A stretch of 64,000 bases of DNA, taken from the NCBI RefSeq assembly GCF_016907475.1, contig NZ_JAFBCA010000001.1, positions 3,906,001-3,970,000 on the forward strand. Direction: 5' to 3'. The notes beneath the pieces were generated by a model. The model ran no database searches. It saw nothing but the letters and a program-made list of their open reading frames with translations, and was not told the origin of the DNA. Shown piece by piece: positions 28,558 to 36,632 of the stretch. The number at the start of each line of letters is the position of its first letter. Positions within the stretch are counted from its first letter, which is position 1. The translations under genes and the position numbers were made by a program. Source of the stretch: Nocardioides cavernae (GTDB lineage: Bacteria > Actinomycetota > Actinomycetes > Propionibacteriales > Nocardioidaceae).

Positions 28558-30213
28558 TCACATCCTCTCGGGGGCCGAGACGCCGAGCAGGTCGAGGCCG
28601 TTGGCGAGCACCACCCGGGTCGCGTCGACCAGCATCAGGCGCGCCCGGTGCAGGTCGGTGGTGTCCTCGTCGCCCCGCGGCAGCACGCGGCAGCTGTCGT
28701 AGAACCGGTGGTAGGTGCCGGCCAGCTCCTCGAGGTAGCGCGCCACCCGGTGCGGCTCGCGCAGCTCGGCGGCTGCCTTGACCACGCGCGGGAACTCGGC
28801 GAGCGCACGCAGCAGCTCGCCCTCCTTCTCGTGCGCGAGCAGCTCGGGGTGCGACACTGCCGTCACACCGAGGTCGGCCGCGTTGCGCATCAGGCTGGAC
28901 ACGCGGGCGTGGGCGTACTGGACCGTGAAGACCGGGTTGTCGTTGGTGGCGCGCGACCACAGGTCGAGGTCGATGTCGATCGGGCTGTTGCTGTGGTAGC
29001 GCGCCAGTGCGTAGCGACTGGCGTCGACGCCGATCGCGTCGACGAGGTCGTCGATGGTGACGACCGTGCCGGCGCGCTTCGACATCCGCATCGGCTCGCC
29101 GTCGCGGAGCAGGTTGACCATCTGGCCGATGAGGATCTCGAGGTTCTTGCCCGGCTCGTCACCGAAGGCGCTGCACATGGCGTTCATCCGGCCGACGTAG
29201 CCGTGGTGGTCGGCGCCGAGCATGATGAAGCAGCGGTCGAAGCCGCGCTCGCGCTTGTCGAGGTAGTAGCCGAGGTCGCCGGAGATGTAGGCCGGGGTGC
29301 CGTTGGACCGGATGATCACGCGGTCCTTGTCGTCGCCGTACTGCTCCGTGCGAAGCCACAACGCGCCGGCGGACTCGTAGGTGTTGCCCATCTCGGTGAG
29401 CCGCTCGATGGCTCGCTCGACCGCACCGGAGTCGTGCAGCGACTTCTCGTGGAAGTAGACGTCGAAGTCGACGCCGAAGTCGTGCAGCGACTTCTTGATC
29501 TCCTCGAACATCATGTCCACGCCGACCTCGCGGAAGACCTCCTGGGCCGTGGCGTCGTCGAGGTCCTTGACGTCGGGGCGCCTGTCGACGACGGCCGCGG
29601 CGATGTCGTGGATGTACTGACCGCCGTAGCCGTCCTCGGGAGCGGGCTCGCCCTTCGCGCTGGCCAGGAGCGAGGAGCTGAAGCGGTCGATCTGGGCGCC
29701 GTGGTCGTTGAAGTAGTACTCACGGGTGACGTCCGCGCCGGTCTTCTCGAAGATCCGGCCCAGCGCATCGCCGACCGCCGCCCACCGCACGCCACCGAGG
29801 TGCAGCGGCCCGGTCGGGTTGGCGGAGACGAACTCGAGGTCGATCTTCTCCCCCGCGAAGGCGTCGGAGGAGCCGTACGCCGTCCCTGCCGCGACGACGT
29901 CGGCGGCGACCTGGCCCTGCGCCCCGGCCTCGACCGTCACGTTGAGGAAGCCCGGACCGGCGACCTCGACCTCGGCGACGCCGTCGGCGGCGCGGAGCCG
30001 CTCGGCGACGAGGTCGGCGAAGGCGCGGGGGTTGGTCCCGGCCTTCTTGGCCAGCTGGAGCGCCACGTTGGTGGCGTAGTCGCCGTGGCCCTGCTGCCGG
30101 GGTCGCTCCACCGTGACCTGGGCCGGCACGCCGTCGGGCAGCGTGATCGCGCCGTCGGCCACGAGGGCCTCCAGCACGTCGACGATGGTCTCGGAGAGCT
30201 GATCGGGATTCAC
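28558..30213 (-). CDS. argS: Arginyl-tRNA synthetase
   Basis: A 551-residue class I synthetase. The HIGH motif reads HLGG in [14 protein letters not shown], the KMSKS equivalent is [10 protein letters not shown], and the C-terminal DALR anticodon-binding domain ends in SAPERM. It charges tRNA-Arg. The GTG start at 30213 lies 6 bases after TAGGCT, so the operon transcript is probably leaderless. It heads the run argS-lysA-hom-thrC-thrB. A tRNA-Arg(CCG) gene is 0.7 kb away on the other strand. Confidence 0.96.
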   Translation of the reverse strand: MNPDQLSETIVDVLEALVADGAITLPDGVPAQVTVERPRQQGHGDYATNVALQLAKKAGTNPRAFADLVAERLRAADGVAEVEVAGPGFLNVTVEAGAQGQVAADVVAAGTAYGSSDAFAGEKIDLEFVSANPTGPLHLGGVRWAAVGDALGRIFEKTGADVTREYYFNDHGAQIDRFSSSLLASAKGEPAPEDGYGGQYIHDIAAAVVDRRPDVKDLDDATAQEVFREVGVDMMFEEIKKSLHDFGVDFDVYFHEKSLHDSGAVERAIERLTEMGNTYESAGALWLRTEQYGDDKDRVIIRSNGTPAYISGDLGYYLDKRERGFDRCFIMLGADHHGYVGRMNAMCSAFGDEPGKNLEILIGQMVNLLRDGEPMRMSKRAGTVVTIDDLVDAIGVDASRYALARYHSNSPIDIDLDLWSRATNDNPVFTVQYAHARVSSLMRNAADLGVTAVSHPELLAHEKEGELLRALAEFPRVVKAAAELREPHRVARYLEELAGTYHRFYDSCRVLPRGDEDTTDLHRARLMLVDATRVVLANGLDLLGVSAPERM

Positions 30214-30219
30214 CGGGCA

Positions 30220-30225
30220 AGCCTA
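30220..30225 (-). promoter_or_regulatory. -10 element for leaderless argS operon
   Basis: TAGGCT on the minus strand, 6 bases before the GTG at 30213. It is divergent from the TATGGT hexamer of the thioesterase gene, about 70 bp away. Confidence 0.55.
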
Positions 30226-30293
30226 TCGGCGGGTCACTGTGCGGGCCGAACCGGTTTCACGCCGTGGCCCGCCGACGCCCGATGGTCCTGCCA

Positions 30294-30299
30294 TATGGT
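30294..30299 (+). promoter_or_regulatory. -10 element for leaderless thioesterase gene
   Basis: TATGGT, then 7 bases, then the GTG at 30307. An in-frame ATG lies inside the hexamer itself (30295), which makes it an unlikely start. Confidence 0.5.
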
Positions 30300-30306
30300 T
30301 CGGGGC

Positions 30307-30804
30307 GTGACGACGCACCCCACCTACGACCAGCTGATCGACCTCCCGGCCTACGTCGAGCAGCCCGTGCCGATGCCGTTCGAGGACATCAACGGCCACC
30401 TCAACGTCCGCCACTACATCGGTATCGCCAGCGAGGGGCTCGACGAGTCGCTCGTCGAGGTGGGCATCCCGCAGATGTGGCCACTGAGCCACGGGCACGC
30501 GTGCTTCACCGCCGAGCACCACGTCACCTACCTCAACGAGCTGCGCACCGGCGACACGATGTCGGCGCGGGTGCGCCTGCTCGGGCGGTCCGAGCGGGCC
30601 GCCCACGTGCTCGTCTACGTGCTCGACGAGACGCACCGGCAGGTGGCGTGCGTGGTCGAGGAGATCTTCCTGCACATCGACCTCGAGACCCGGCGGACCG
30701 CGCCCTGGCCCGCGGACGTCGCCGCCAAGCTGGACGCCCGCGTCGCCGAGCACGACAGCCTGCCCTTCCCGGCCGACACGTCCGGGTCGCTCGCCCTGCG
30801 CTGA
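30307..30804 (+). CDS. Acyl-CoA thioesterase, hotdog fold
   Basis: A 165-residue 4HBT-type hotdog protein. The stretch MPFEDINGHLNVRHYI contains the D-x-x-x-H-x-N catalytic pattern of YbgC/4-hydroxybenzoyl-CoA thioesterases, and HHVTYLNEL continues the central helix. It probably hydrolyses an acyl-CoA; the substrate is unknown. GTG at 30307 is preferred because a TANNNT hexamer stands 7 bases before it. The gene is divergent from argS. Confidence 0.8.
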   Translation: MTTHPTYDQLIDLPAYVEQPVPMPFEDINGHLNVRHYIGIASEGLDESLVEVGIPQMWPLSHGHACFTAEHHVTYLNELRTGDTMSARVRLLGRSERAAHVLVYVLDETHRQVACVVEEIFLHIDLETRRTAPWPADVAAKLDARVAEHDSLPFPADTSGSLALR

Positions 30805-30810
30805 GGCGGT

Positions 30811-30840
30811 TTCACCACGGCGCCGGGCGACCGGTAGTCT
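30811..30840 (+). promoter_or_regulatory. Promoter of tRNA-Arg
   Basis: TTCACC (30811-30816) and TAGTCT (30835-30840) with an 18-base spacer; the transcript would start about 33 bases before the tRNA. Confidence 0.4.
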
Positions 30841-30879
30841 TCACCGCGCACCAGCCCCGGAGCGATCCGGGCGGTGCGG

Positions 30880-30952
30880 GCCTCCGTAGCTCAGGGGATA
30901 GAGCACTGGTTTCCGGTACCAGGTGCCGCAGGTTCGAATCCTGCCGGAGGCG
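30880..30952 (+). tRNA. tRNA-Arg (anticodon CCG)
   Basis: A 73-base cloverleaf: acceptor stem GCCTCCG with CGGAGGC, D stem GCTC/GAGC, anticodon stem CTGGT/ACCAG with loop TTCCGGT (anticodon CCG at 30913-30915, reading CGG), T arm GCAGG-TTCGAAT-CCTGC, discriminator G. CCA is not encoded. CGG is a frequent arginine codon in this GC-rich genome. Confidence 0.97.
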
Positions 30953-30977
30953 CCCTGTGATGTCGCACGACATCCGC

Positions 30978-31012
30978 GACGACGGACCTGCGAATTCGTG
31001 GGTCCGTTCGTC
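30978..31012 (+). terminator. Terminator hairpin after tRNA-Arg
   Basis: GACGACGGACC (30978-30988) pairs with GGTCCGTTCGTC (31001-31012) with one bulge; the loop continues the stem through CGAATTCG. A short ATTT follows. Confidence 0.65.
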
Positions 31013-31100
31013 ATTTCCGGGCGGGGTCCCCCGGAGCGCCCTCGGGCCCGGGTCCCTGTTCCCGGGACCAAAGACCCCTGTCACGGCGACGGCGGAGCCG

Positions 31101-31106
31101 TAGCGT
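31101..31106 (+). promoter_or_regulatory. -10 element of the MreB-like gene
   Basis: TAGCGT, with a weak TGTCAC 16 bases upstream; the leader would be about 28 bases and contains AGGGGG before the ATG. Confidence 0.35.
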
Positions 31107-31140
31107 GGACCAGGTCCTGGGATCCCACACAGGGGGCGCA

Positions 31141-32160
31141 ATGAGCGGTGGCTTCGGTATCGACGTCGGGACCGCGAACACGGTGGTGTGCCACCGGACC
31201 CGCGGGGTGGTGCTGGACGAGCCGTCGGTGATGGTGGTCCGCACCTCCGAGGCGAGGACGCGGCGGGTGCGACCACTGCTGGTCGGACGGGAGGCACGCG
31301 ACCTGATGGGCCGCTGCCCCGTCGGGCTCACTGCCGTACGTCCGCTCCACGACGGGGTGATCGTCGACCTCGAGGCGGCGCGGGCTTTCATGGCCGCGCT
31401 GCTGGACAAGGCGGCCCTGCCGGCGTGGCAGCGGATCGGCGCCCGCGCCGTCATCGGGGTGCCGGCCGGCGCGACCGCCCTCGAACGGCGCGCGCTGCTG
31501 GAGGTGGCCGACGAGGCCGGGATGCGGAAGGCGGCACTGATCCCGGAGCCGATCGCGGGGGCCGTCGGCTGCGGCCTCGACCCCCTGGAGCCCCGGGCAC
31601 ACATGGTCCTCGACATCGGCGGGGGCACCTCGGAGATCACCGCGTTCTGCTACGGCGGCGTCCTGTCCCACCGGTCGTCGCGGATCGCGGGCGACGAGAT
31701 GACGCTCACGCTGTACCGCTACCTGCGGGCCGAGCACCAGCTGCTCGTGGGCGAGCTCACGGCGGAGGCCCTGAAGTGCGCCGTGGACGCTGAGGAGGGC
31801 CTCTCCACGGTGGTGCAGGGCATCGACCTGGCCACCGGCCGGCCACGCCTGAAGACCCTGGAGTCCGCCGAGGTCCTCGAGGCGCTGCAACCCACGGCCG
31901 ACGCCATCATCGCCGCGCTCGCGGGAGTGCTGGACGACCTGCCGCCGCAGGCGGCCGACGACGTCCTCACCGAGGGGGTCGTGGTCTTCGGCGGCTCCAG
32001 CCTGCTGCGCGGCTTCGACAAGCTGGTCGAGTCCGCGCTGGGCTTCCCCGTCCGGATGGCTGACCGGCCGCTCACCTGCGTGGCGGAGGGCGCGGCCCAC
32101 TGCCTGGGCGACCCCGACGTGGTCCGTGCCTACGAGGACACGTTCATCGAGGCGGGCTGA
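31141..32160 (+). CDS. MreB-like actin-family protein
   Basis: A 339-residue MreB/Mbl relative. Phosphate-1 loop DVGTANT (8-14), phosphate-2 loop LDIGGGTSEI and the adenosine motif VVFGGSSLLRG are intact, so it should bind ATP and may polymerise. MreB-typical GELTAEALK and ADRPLTCVAEGAA are also present. It is more divergent than a standard MreB, with a basic loop near residues 38-55. The ATG at 31141 follows AGGGGG. No mreC or mreD is nearby; instead it converges with a SEDS-PBP fusion gene 16 bp away, pointing to a role in wall growth. It could be a paralogue rather than the main MreB. Confidence 0.82.
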   Translation: MSGGFGIDVGTANTVVCHRTRGVVLDEPSVMVVRTSEARTRRVRPLLVGREARDLMGRCPVGLTAVRPLHDGVIVDLEAARAFMAALLDKAALPAWQRIGARAVIGVPAGATALERRALLEVADEAGMRKAALIPEPIAGAVGCGLDPLEPRAHMVLDIGGGTSEITAFCYGGVLSHRSSRIAGDEMTLTLYRYLRAEHQLLVGELTAEALKCAVDAEEGLSTVVQGIDLATGRPRLKTLESAEVLEALQPTADAIIAALAGVLDDLPPQAADDVLTEGVVVFGGSSLLRGFDKLVESALGFPVRMADRPLTCVAEGAAHCLGDPDVVRAYEDTFIEAG

Positions 32161-32176
32161 CCACGAACCCGACCGG

Positions 32177-35098
32177 TCAGCGACGCCGTCGGGCGGGAGG
32201 CCCGGTCCGCAGGATCTCCTCCTCGTGCGCGAAGAAGTACTCCAGCACAGGCAGCACGACGGCTCCAGACGTGCTGACCCCGTGACCGCCGCCGCGCACG
32301 AACGAGGTCGCCACCACGCGCGGGCGGTCGAGCGGGGCGGCTGCGGTGAACCACGAGTCCGGCGCGCCGTTGGGCGCGGACGGGTCCTGGGCCGAGCCGG
32401 TCTTGGCGCCGGCCCGGACCGGCAGGGCCGTCAGGATGCTGGCGGTGCCGGACGTCGCGGCCAGCGCCATGCCCTCGCGGACCGGTCCCAGCCTGTCGGC
32501 GTACGGCAGCCGCCGCGGCCGCGGCCACCGGAGCGCGGACCGGCCCGGCCCCTCGCCGTACGCCAGGCCGAGGTGGGGCGTGACCACGGCCCCGGTGGCG
32601 ATGCCCGCGGTCCACAGGGCGTCCTGCAGTGGCGTCACCGTGATGTAGCCCTGCCCTATGCCGAGGATCACGGTGGAGCCGGGGTACCACGTCCCGCCGT
32701 CGCGGGAGATCGAGTCCGGAGTGCCCAGGTAGCCGGCGCTCTCCCCGGGCAGGTCGACGCCGGTCGGCCGGCCGACGCCCAGGCTCCGCGCCGTGCTGAT
32801 CATCGGCCCGGGGCCCATCGCCCACGCGAGCTGGTAGAAGTACACGTTGTTGGACCACGAGATCGCGTTCGGCAGGTCCTGCGCCGGCAGGGACATCCAG
32901 TTGCCGAAGCTGTGGTCGCCCAGCGTCCAGGAGCCGCCGCCCGGCAGGACCCGGTCCGGCGGCACCGTGCCGTCCCGCATGCTGGCGGCCGCGACCACGA
33001 GCTTGAACGTCGACCCCGGCGGTGCCGCCACCTGGGTCACGTGGTCGAGCATCGGGCTCCCTGCCCTGCGCGACACGCTGGCCAGCGCCCGGTTGTCGAC
33101 GGGTGGGCCGAAGACCCGGTTGTCGTACGACGGTCGGCTGGCCGTGGCGAGGACCTGCCCGTTCCGAGGATCGAGGAGCACCGCTCCCCCGAGGTCCCCG
33201 AGCGGCTGGCCGGGCCTGCTGCGCAGCACGGCGTCGAGCGACCGGGTGAGCTCGCGCTGCAGGCCGAGGTCGAGCGTGAGGCGCAGCGTGTTCCCCCGGC
33301 GGGGCGGGGTGTAGGGCCCCATCGCCATGGGCGTGCCGGCCGGCGTCACGTACACGCACTGGCGGCCGTCGGTGCCGCGCAGGATCGGGTCGTAGACCTG
33401 CTCGAGCCCGGCGCGGCCGGCGATCGCGCCCAGGGCCAGGTCGGGCCAGCGCTCCATCTCGACGGGGGTGGCGACACCCGTCCAGCCCAGCACCGGGCCG
33501 AGCACGTCACCGGCGGGGTAGCGCCGACGGGTGTCCGGGACCACGAAGACACCGGGCAGCGCGGCCTCCCTGACCCGTCGACCAGCCGCTGGTGGCAGGG
33601 AGGCCACGGTGACGTCGCGGCTCGCCCGGTCCCGGCGGAGCAGCCGCCGCAGGCCGCTCTCCGGGCGGGCCGTGAGGGCGGCGAGGCTGCTGACGTCGGT
33701 GGGTCGCACCAAGGCGGGCACGACCGCCACCCGGTGCCGCCGGACGTCGAGGGCGAGAGGCGTCCCGTGCCGGTCGGTGATCTCCCCGCGCGCCGCGGGG
33801 ACCCGCGTGCAGCGCAGCATCTGGTCGAGCGCGGCCTCGCGCAGCTGGGAGCCCTGCGCGCTCTGCAGCTGCCAGACGAAGCCGACCATGCCGACGAGGA
33901 GGGCGGTCACCGTGACCGCGGTCGTGCGCAGGAGCCGGGGCCGGGCGGCGTCCGGCCGCCCGTTCCACAGGCGGTGGGTCTCCCCGTCGGCGCCGAGGGC
34001 CAGCACGAGCCCGAGCGCAGCGATGTGCACGGCGGCTGCCGTCCCGCCCTGGCTGACGAGCGGGAACGGCACGCCGGCGGTGGGCGCCAGGCCGAGGTTG
34101 CAGGCCACCGAGATCGCGACCTCGACGCTGACCAGTGCGGCGAAGCCGGCCGCGGCCAGGGCCGCGGGCCGAGTGCGGGCGCGGCGGCTCGCGGCGACGG
34201 CCCGCCAGACGAGGACCGCCGCGGCGAGGACCGCCAGCGCGCCGGCGACGATCCCGAACTGCTCGACGACGCTGGCGAAGGCGAGGTCGGTGTGCCGGTC
34301 GGGGAGGTAGAGCCCCACCAGGTCGTGCAGCGGATGGTCCGCGCCCCCGGTCAACCCGCCCCAGGCCAGGGCGATGTGCATCTGCTGGATCGCCCAACCG
34401 GGCCCGTCGACGCCCGTCGATCCGCTCAGGAAGGCGTTGAGCCGGTCCTGCTGGTAGGGGTGGAGCAGGTGCACGACGAACGGGAGCGTGAGAACCGTCG
34501 CGACGAGCACCGACACGAGCACCGTGAGGGGGATCCGGCCGAGCATGAGCATCGTGAAGACCACCGCGCACAGGACCAGGGCGGTGGAGAGGTCCGGCTG
34601 GAGCAGGATGAGGGCGACGGGCAGGGCGGCGACGGGCACGGCGGTGGCCAACCGGCGCGGCCACGACCGGTCGCTGCCGAGCACCTGGGCCAGCACCAGG
34701 AGCAGGCCGAGCTTGGCGAGCTCGGACGGCTGCATCGAGAGGGGGCCGATGGCGATCCACCGCTGGGCTCCCCGGACCGTCAGGCCGCCCACGTCGACCG
34801 CCACCAGGAGCAGCACGCTCAGGAGGTAGCAGCCCCAGCCGAGCCACCGCAGCCCCTCCGTGCGCCACCGCCGCAGGACAAGGAACAGCACCACGCCCCC
34901 GACGACGACGACGAGCTGGTGCCGGACGGCCGACAGGTCGCCGAGCGCGACGAGGTTGGCCAGTCCGAGTCCGACCAGGACGGCGACCGCACCGACGGCG
35001 AGGGGGTCGACGAGAGCGGCGTCTGGAAGCTGTACCGGCCGGCCGGGCCCCGGGCGGGACCGGCGCCCACCCAGCAACCCCCGCTCGACGCTCAGCAT
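32177..35098 (-). CDS. RodA-type SEDS polymerase fused to a class B penicillin-binding protein
   Basis: A 973-residue fusion. Residues about 30-370 are a ten-helix SEDS glycosyltransferase with PSELAKLG and the catalytic aspartate D271 in HTDLAFA. A cytoplasmic linker of about 20 residues leads to a new membrane helix (about 391-409). The PBP part then has RGEITDRHG (438-446), the dimerisation/pedestal domain and a transpeptidase with S696-TFK, S749-N-N751 and K899-T-G; all three catalytic motifs are intact. It should both polymerise and crosslink peptidoglycan as one RodA-PBP2-like unit. The ATG is 6 bp after the upstream membrane-protein gene. The open frame is continuous with no sign of a missed stop. 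Confidence 0.9.
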   Translation of the reverse strand: MLSVERGLLGGRRSRPGPGRPVQLPDAALVDPLAVGAVAVLVGLGLANLVALGDLSAVRHQLVVVVGGVVLFLVLRRWRTEGLRWLGWGCYLLSVLLLVAVDVGGLTVRGAQRWIAIGPLSMQPSELAKLGLLLVLAQVLGSDRSWPRRLATAVPVAALPVALILLQPDLSTALVLCAVVFTMLMLGRIPLTVLVSVLVATVLTLPFVVHLLHPYQQDRLNAFLSGSTGVDGPGWAIQQMHIALAWGGLTGGADHPLHDLVGLYLPDRHTDLAFASVVEQFGIVAGALAVLAAAVLVWRAVAASRRARTRPAALAAAGFAALVSVEVAISVACNLGLAPTAGVPFPLVSQGGTAAAVHIAALGLVLALGADGETHRLWNGRPDAARPRLLRTTAVTVTALLVGMVGFVWQLQSAQGSQLREAALDQMLRCTRVPAARGEITDRHGTPLALDVRRHRVAVVPALVRPTDVSSLAALTARPESGLRRLLRRDRASRDVTVASLPPAAGRRVREAALPGVFVVPDTRRRYPAGDVLGPVLGWTGVATPVEMERWPDLALGAIAGRAGLEQVYDPILRGTDGRQCVYVTPAGTPMAMGPYTPPRRGNTLRLTLDLGLQRELTRSLDAVLRSRPGQPLGDLGGAVLLDPRNGQVLATASRPSYDNRVFGPPVDNRALASVSRRAGSPMLDHVTQVAAPPGSTFKLVVAAASMRDGTVPPDRVLPGGGSWTLGDHSFGNWMSLPAQDLPNAISWSNNVYFYQLAWAMGPGPMISTARSLGVGRPTGVDLPGESAGYLGTPDSISRDGGTWYPGSTVILGIGQGYITVTPLQDALWTAGIATGAVVTPHLGLAYGEGPGRSALRWPRPRRLPYADRLGPVREGMALAATSGTASILTALPVRAGAKTGSAQDPSAPNGAPDSWFTAAAPLDRPRVVATSFVRGGGHGVSTSGAVVLPVLEYFFAHEEEILRTGPPARRRR

Positions 35099-35104
35099 GG
35101 CCGG

Positions 35105-36337
35105 TCAGCAGCGCAGCGTCGACCCGGTGACCGGCACCGGCGCCGACTGGGCGCGTGCGGGTGCGGTCGTCGTGGCGACGAGCGCCACCGCGGGTCGCCG
35201 CGGGATCGGCACCGACGAGCTGGCGTAGACCGTGGTCCAGCCGGGTTGCGCAGTCACGCTGACCGGAGGTGACCAGCTCACGCTGCCCTCGCACGACGTC
35301 GCCGTGCCCACCCGCCAGGTCAGGGTCTGCGCGGACTGGGCCGGGCGGAAGCGAGCGGTCACCGTGACGGCACAGAGCGCACCCGGACTGCACGCACCGG
35401 CCCGTCGCAGCTCGACACCGGTGAGTGCACCGGCACGCCGCGGCGCGAGCGTCTCGATGCGCGGACGAGGCCCGGACGATGCTCGGTCCGAGGGCTTCGG
35501 CGAGGTGCCGGCGGACGCCTTCCCTGTCGGTGCGGCGGTCGCGGGGTCACGTCCGTCCGCACCGGCGCTCGCATCGTCGGTGCGACGGGTCAGCACGTAG
35601 CCGCTGCCCGCCACTGCCACCACCAGGAGCAGGGCGGCGAGCGCCACCCGGCGGCCCGGTGCGCGACGACGGCCCGCGGCCGGGCCGCGTGACCGTGGCC
35701 GGCCCGGTGAGAACCGCGTCGGCGTGGACGGCTGAGGACCCGGCGGGTCCGGAGCGGGCCGCGCCACACCCGTCGCCGCCGGGGTGCTTCCCGCCATGTG
35801 GGCGTACGCGCCGACGAGGTCAGCCAGCTGCGAGCCCAGGCGCTCGGACGCCTCCCCACCGAGGGTCTCGACCAGCGCCCTCCGGAGCCTGCCGGCCCGC
35901 GCGCCCGGTTCGGGAACGGCCTCGGCGGCCGCCTCCTCCAGCTGGCGCAGCAGCACGAGCTGCCCAGGAGTGGGGTGGGCCGGCAGTCGACGAGCGTTGT
36001 GGACGAGCGCTCCGAGCAGGTCGGCGACGGCGGTACCTCCCCGTGGCCCGGCGCGCGTCGCCGCGACACCCCCGGAGGCAGTGAGGCTCACCACCCAGCG
36101 GTCGGCCTGGGGCAGTGCACCGTCGGCCTGGGGCGGCACGTCGGTGGACTCCACCAGACGACCGGCCACGAAGACGGCCTCGGCAGGGCTGAGCGTGACC
36201 ACGGCCAGCAACCGGTCGAGCGGGACCAGCCCGGCCTCGACGGCCGAGCCCGGTAACGCGGCGGCGCCCTCCTCCTCGACCTCCGACGCAGGTGGTCCGG
36301 GCTCCGTGCCGCGGGATGCAGAGACTTCCTGGACCAT
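35105..36337 (-). CDS. Orphan single-pass membrane protein upstream of the SEDS-PBP fusion
   Basis: A 410-residue protein of no family I recognise. The N-terminal ~215 residues are cytoplasmic and alpha-helical in appearance, then a proline/arginine-rich stretch, one membrane helix (about 243-262, VALAALLLVVAVAG) and an external part of about 145 residues with a Ser/Thr/Pro-rich stem and a beta-rich C-terminal domain containing several cysteines, the last being the final residue. The ATG at 36337 follows GGGGGA. It is in one operon with the SEDS-PBP fusion (6-bp gap), so it may regulate or anchor that enzyme. It might bind peptidoglycan outside and MreB inside; this is inference. Confidence 0.75.
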   Translation of the reverse strand: MVQEVSASRGTEPGPPASEVEEEGAAALPGSAVEAGLVPLDRLLAVVTLSPAEAVFVAGRLVESTDVPPQADGALPQADRWVVSLTASGGVAATRAGPRGGTAVADLLGALVHNARRLPAHPTPGQLVLLRQLEEAAAEAVPEPGARAGRLRRALVETLGGEASERLGSQLADLVGAYAHMAGSTPAATGVARPAPDPPGPQPSTPTRFSPGRPRSRGPAAGRRRAPGRRVALAALLLVVAVAGSGYVLTRRTDDASAGADGRDPATAAPTGKASAGTSPKPSDRASSGPRPRIETLAPRRAGALTGVELRRAGACSPGALCAVTVTARFRPAQSAQTLTWRVGTATSCEGSVSWSPPVSVTAQPGWTTVYASSSVPIPRRPAVALVATTTAPARAQSAPVPVTGSTLRC

Positions 36338-36632
36338 CGGATCCCCCGTTCCTGCACACCGGGCGTGCGGTGCGTCGTGCAACCGCGCGCTGCGTGACGC
36401 TTCTCAGTATCGAGAGGCGTCCCGGGTCCTTCACAGGGTCCTTGGACCCATCCCGGGCGGGTCCGGCCCGGGCCTTGTCCCGGGATCCGCGCGCCGCGTG
36501 GGCGTCGTACGACGATTGCCGGGTGTCGGCGTGACCAATCCCCCGGGACGTCGTTGAGCGGACGAGGGAGCTACCGGCCGGTCACTGGGACACCGGTCGA
36601 TGCATCGGCTCCCCGTTTCCTTGGGAGGACTC
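36338..36632. other. Divergent intergenic region with three perfect palindromes
   Basis: These 295 bases separate the orphan membrane-protein gene (minus) from a secreted-protein gene (plus). They hold GTCGTACGAC (36504-36513), ACCGGCCGGT (36573-36582) and CGATGCATCG (36598-36607), and a direct repeat GGGTCCTT followed by its inverted arm near 36424-36449. No gene and no clear promoter hexamers are seen; the palindromes may be operators. Confidence 0.4.
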
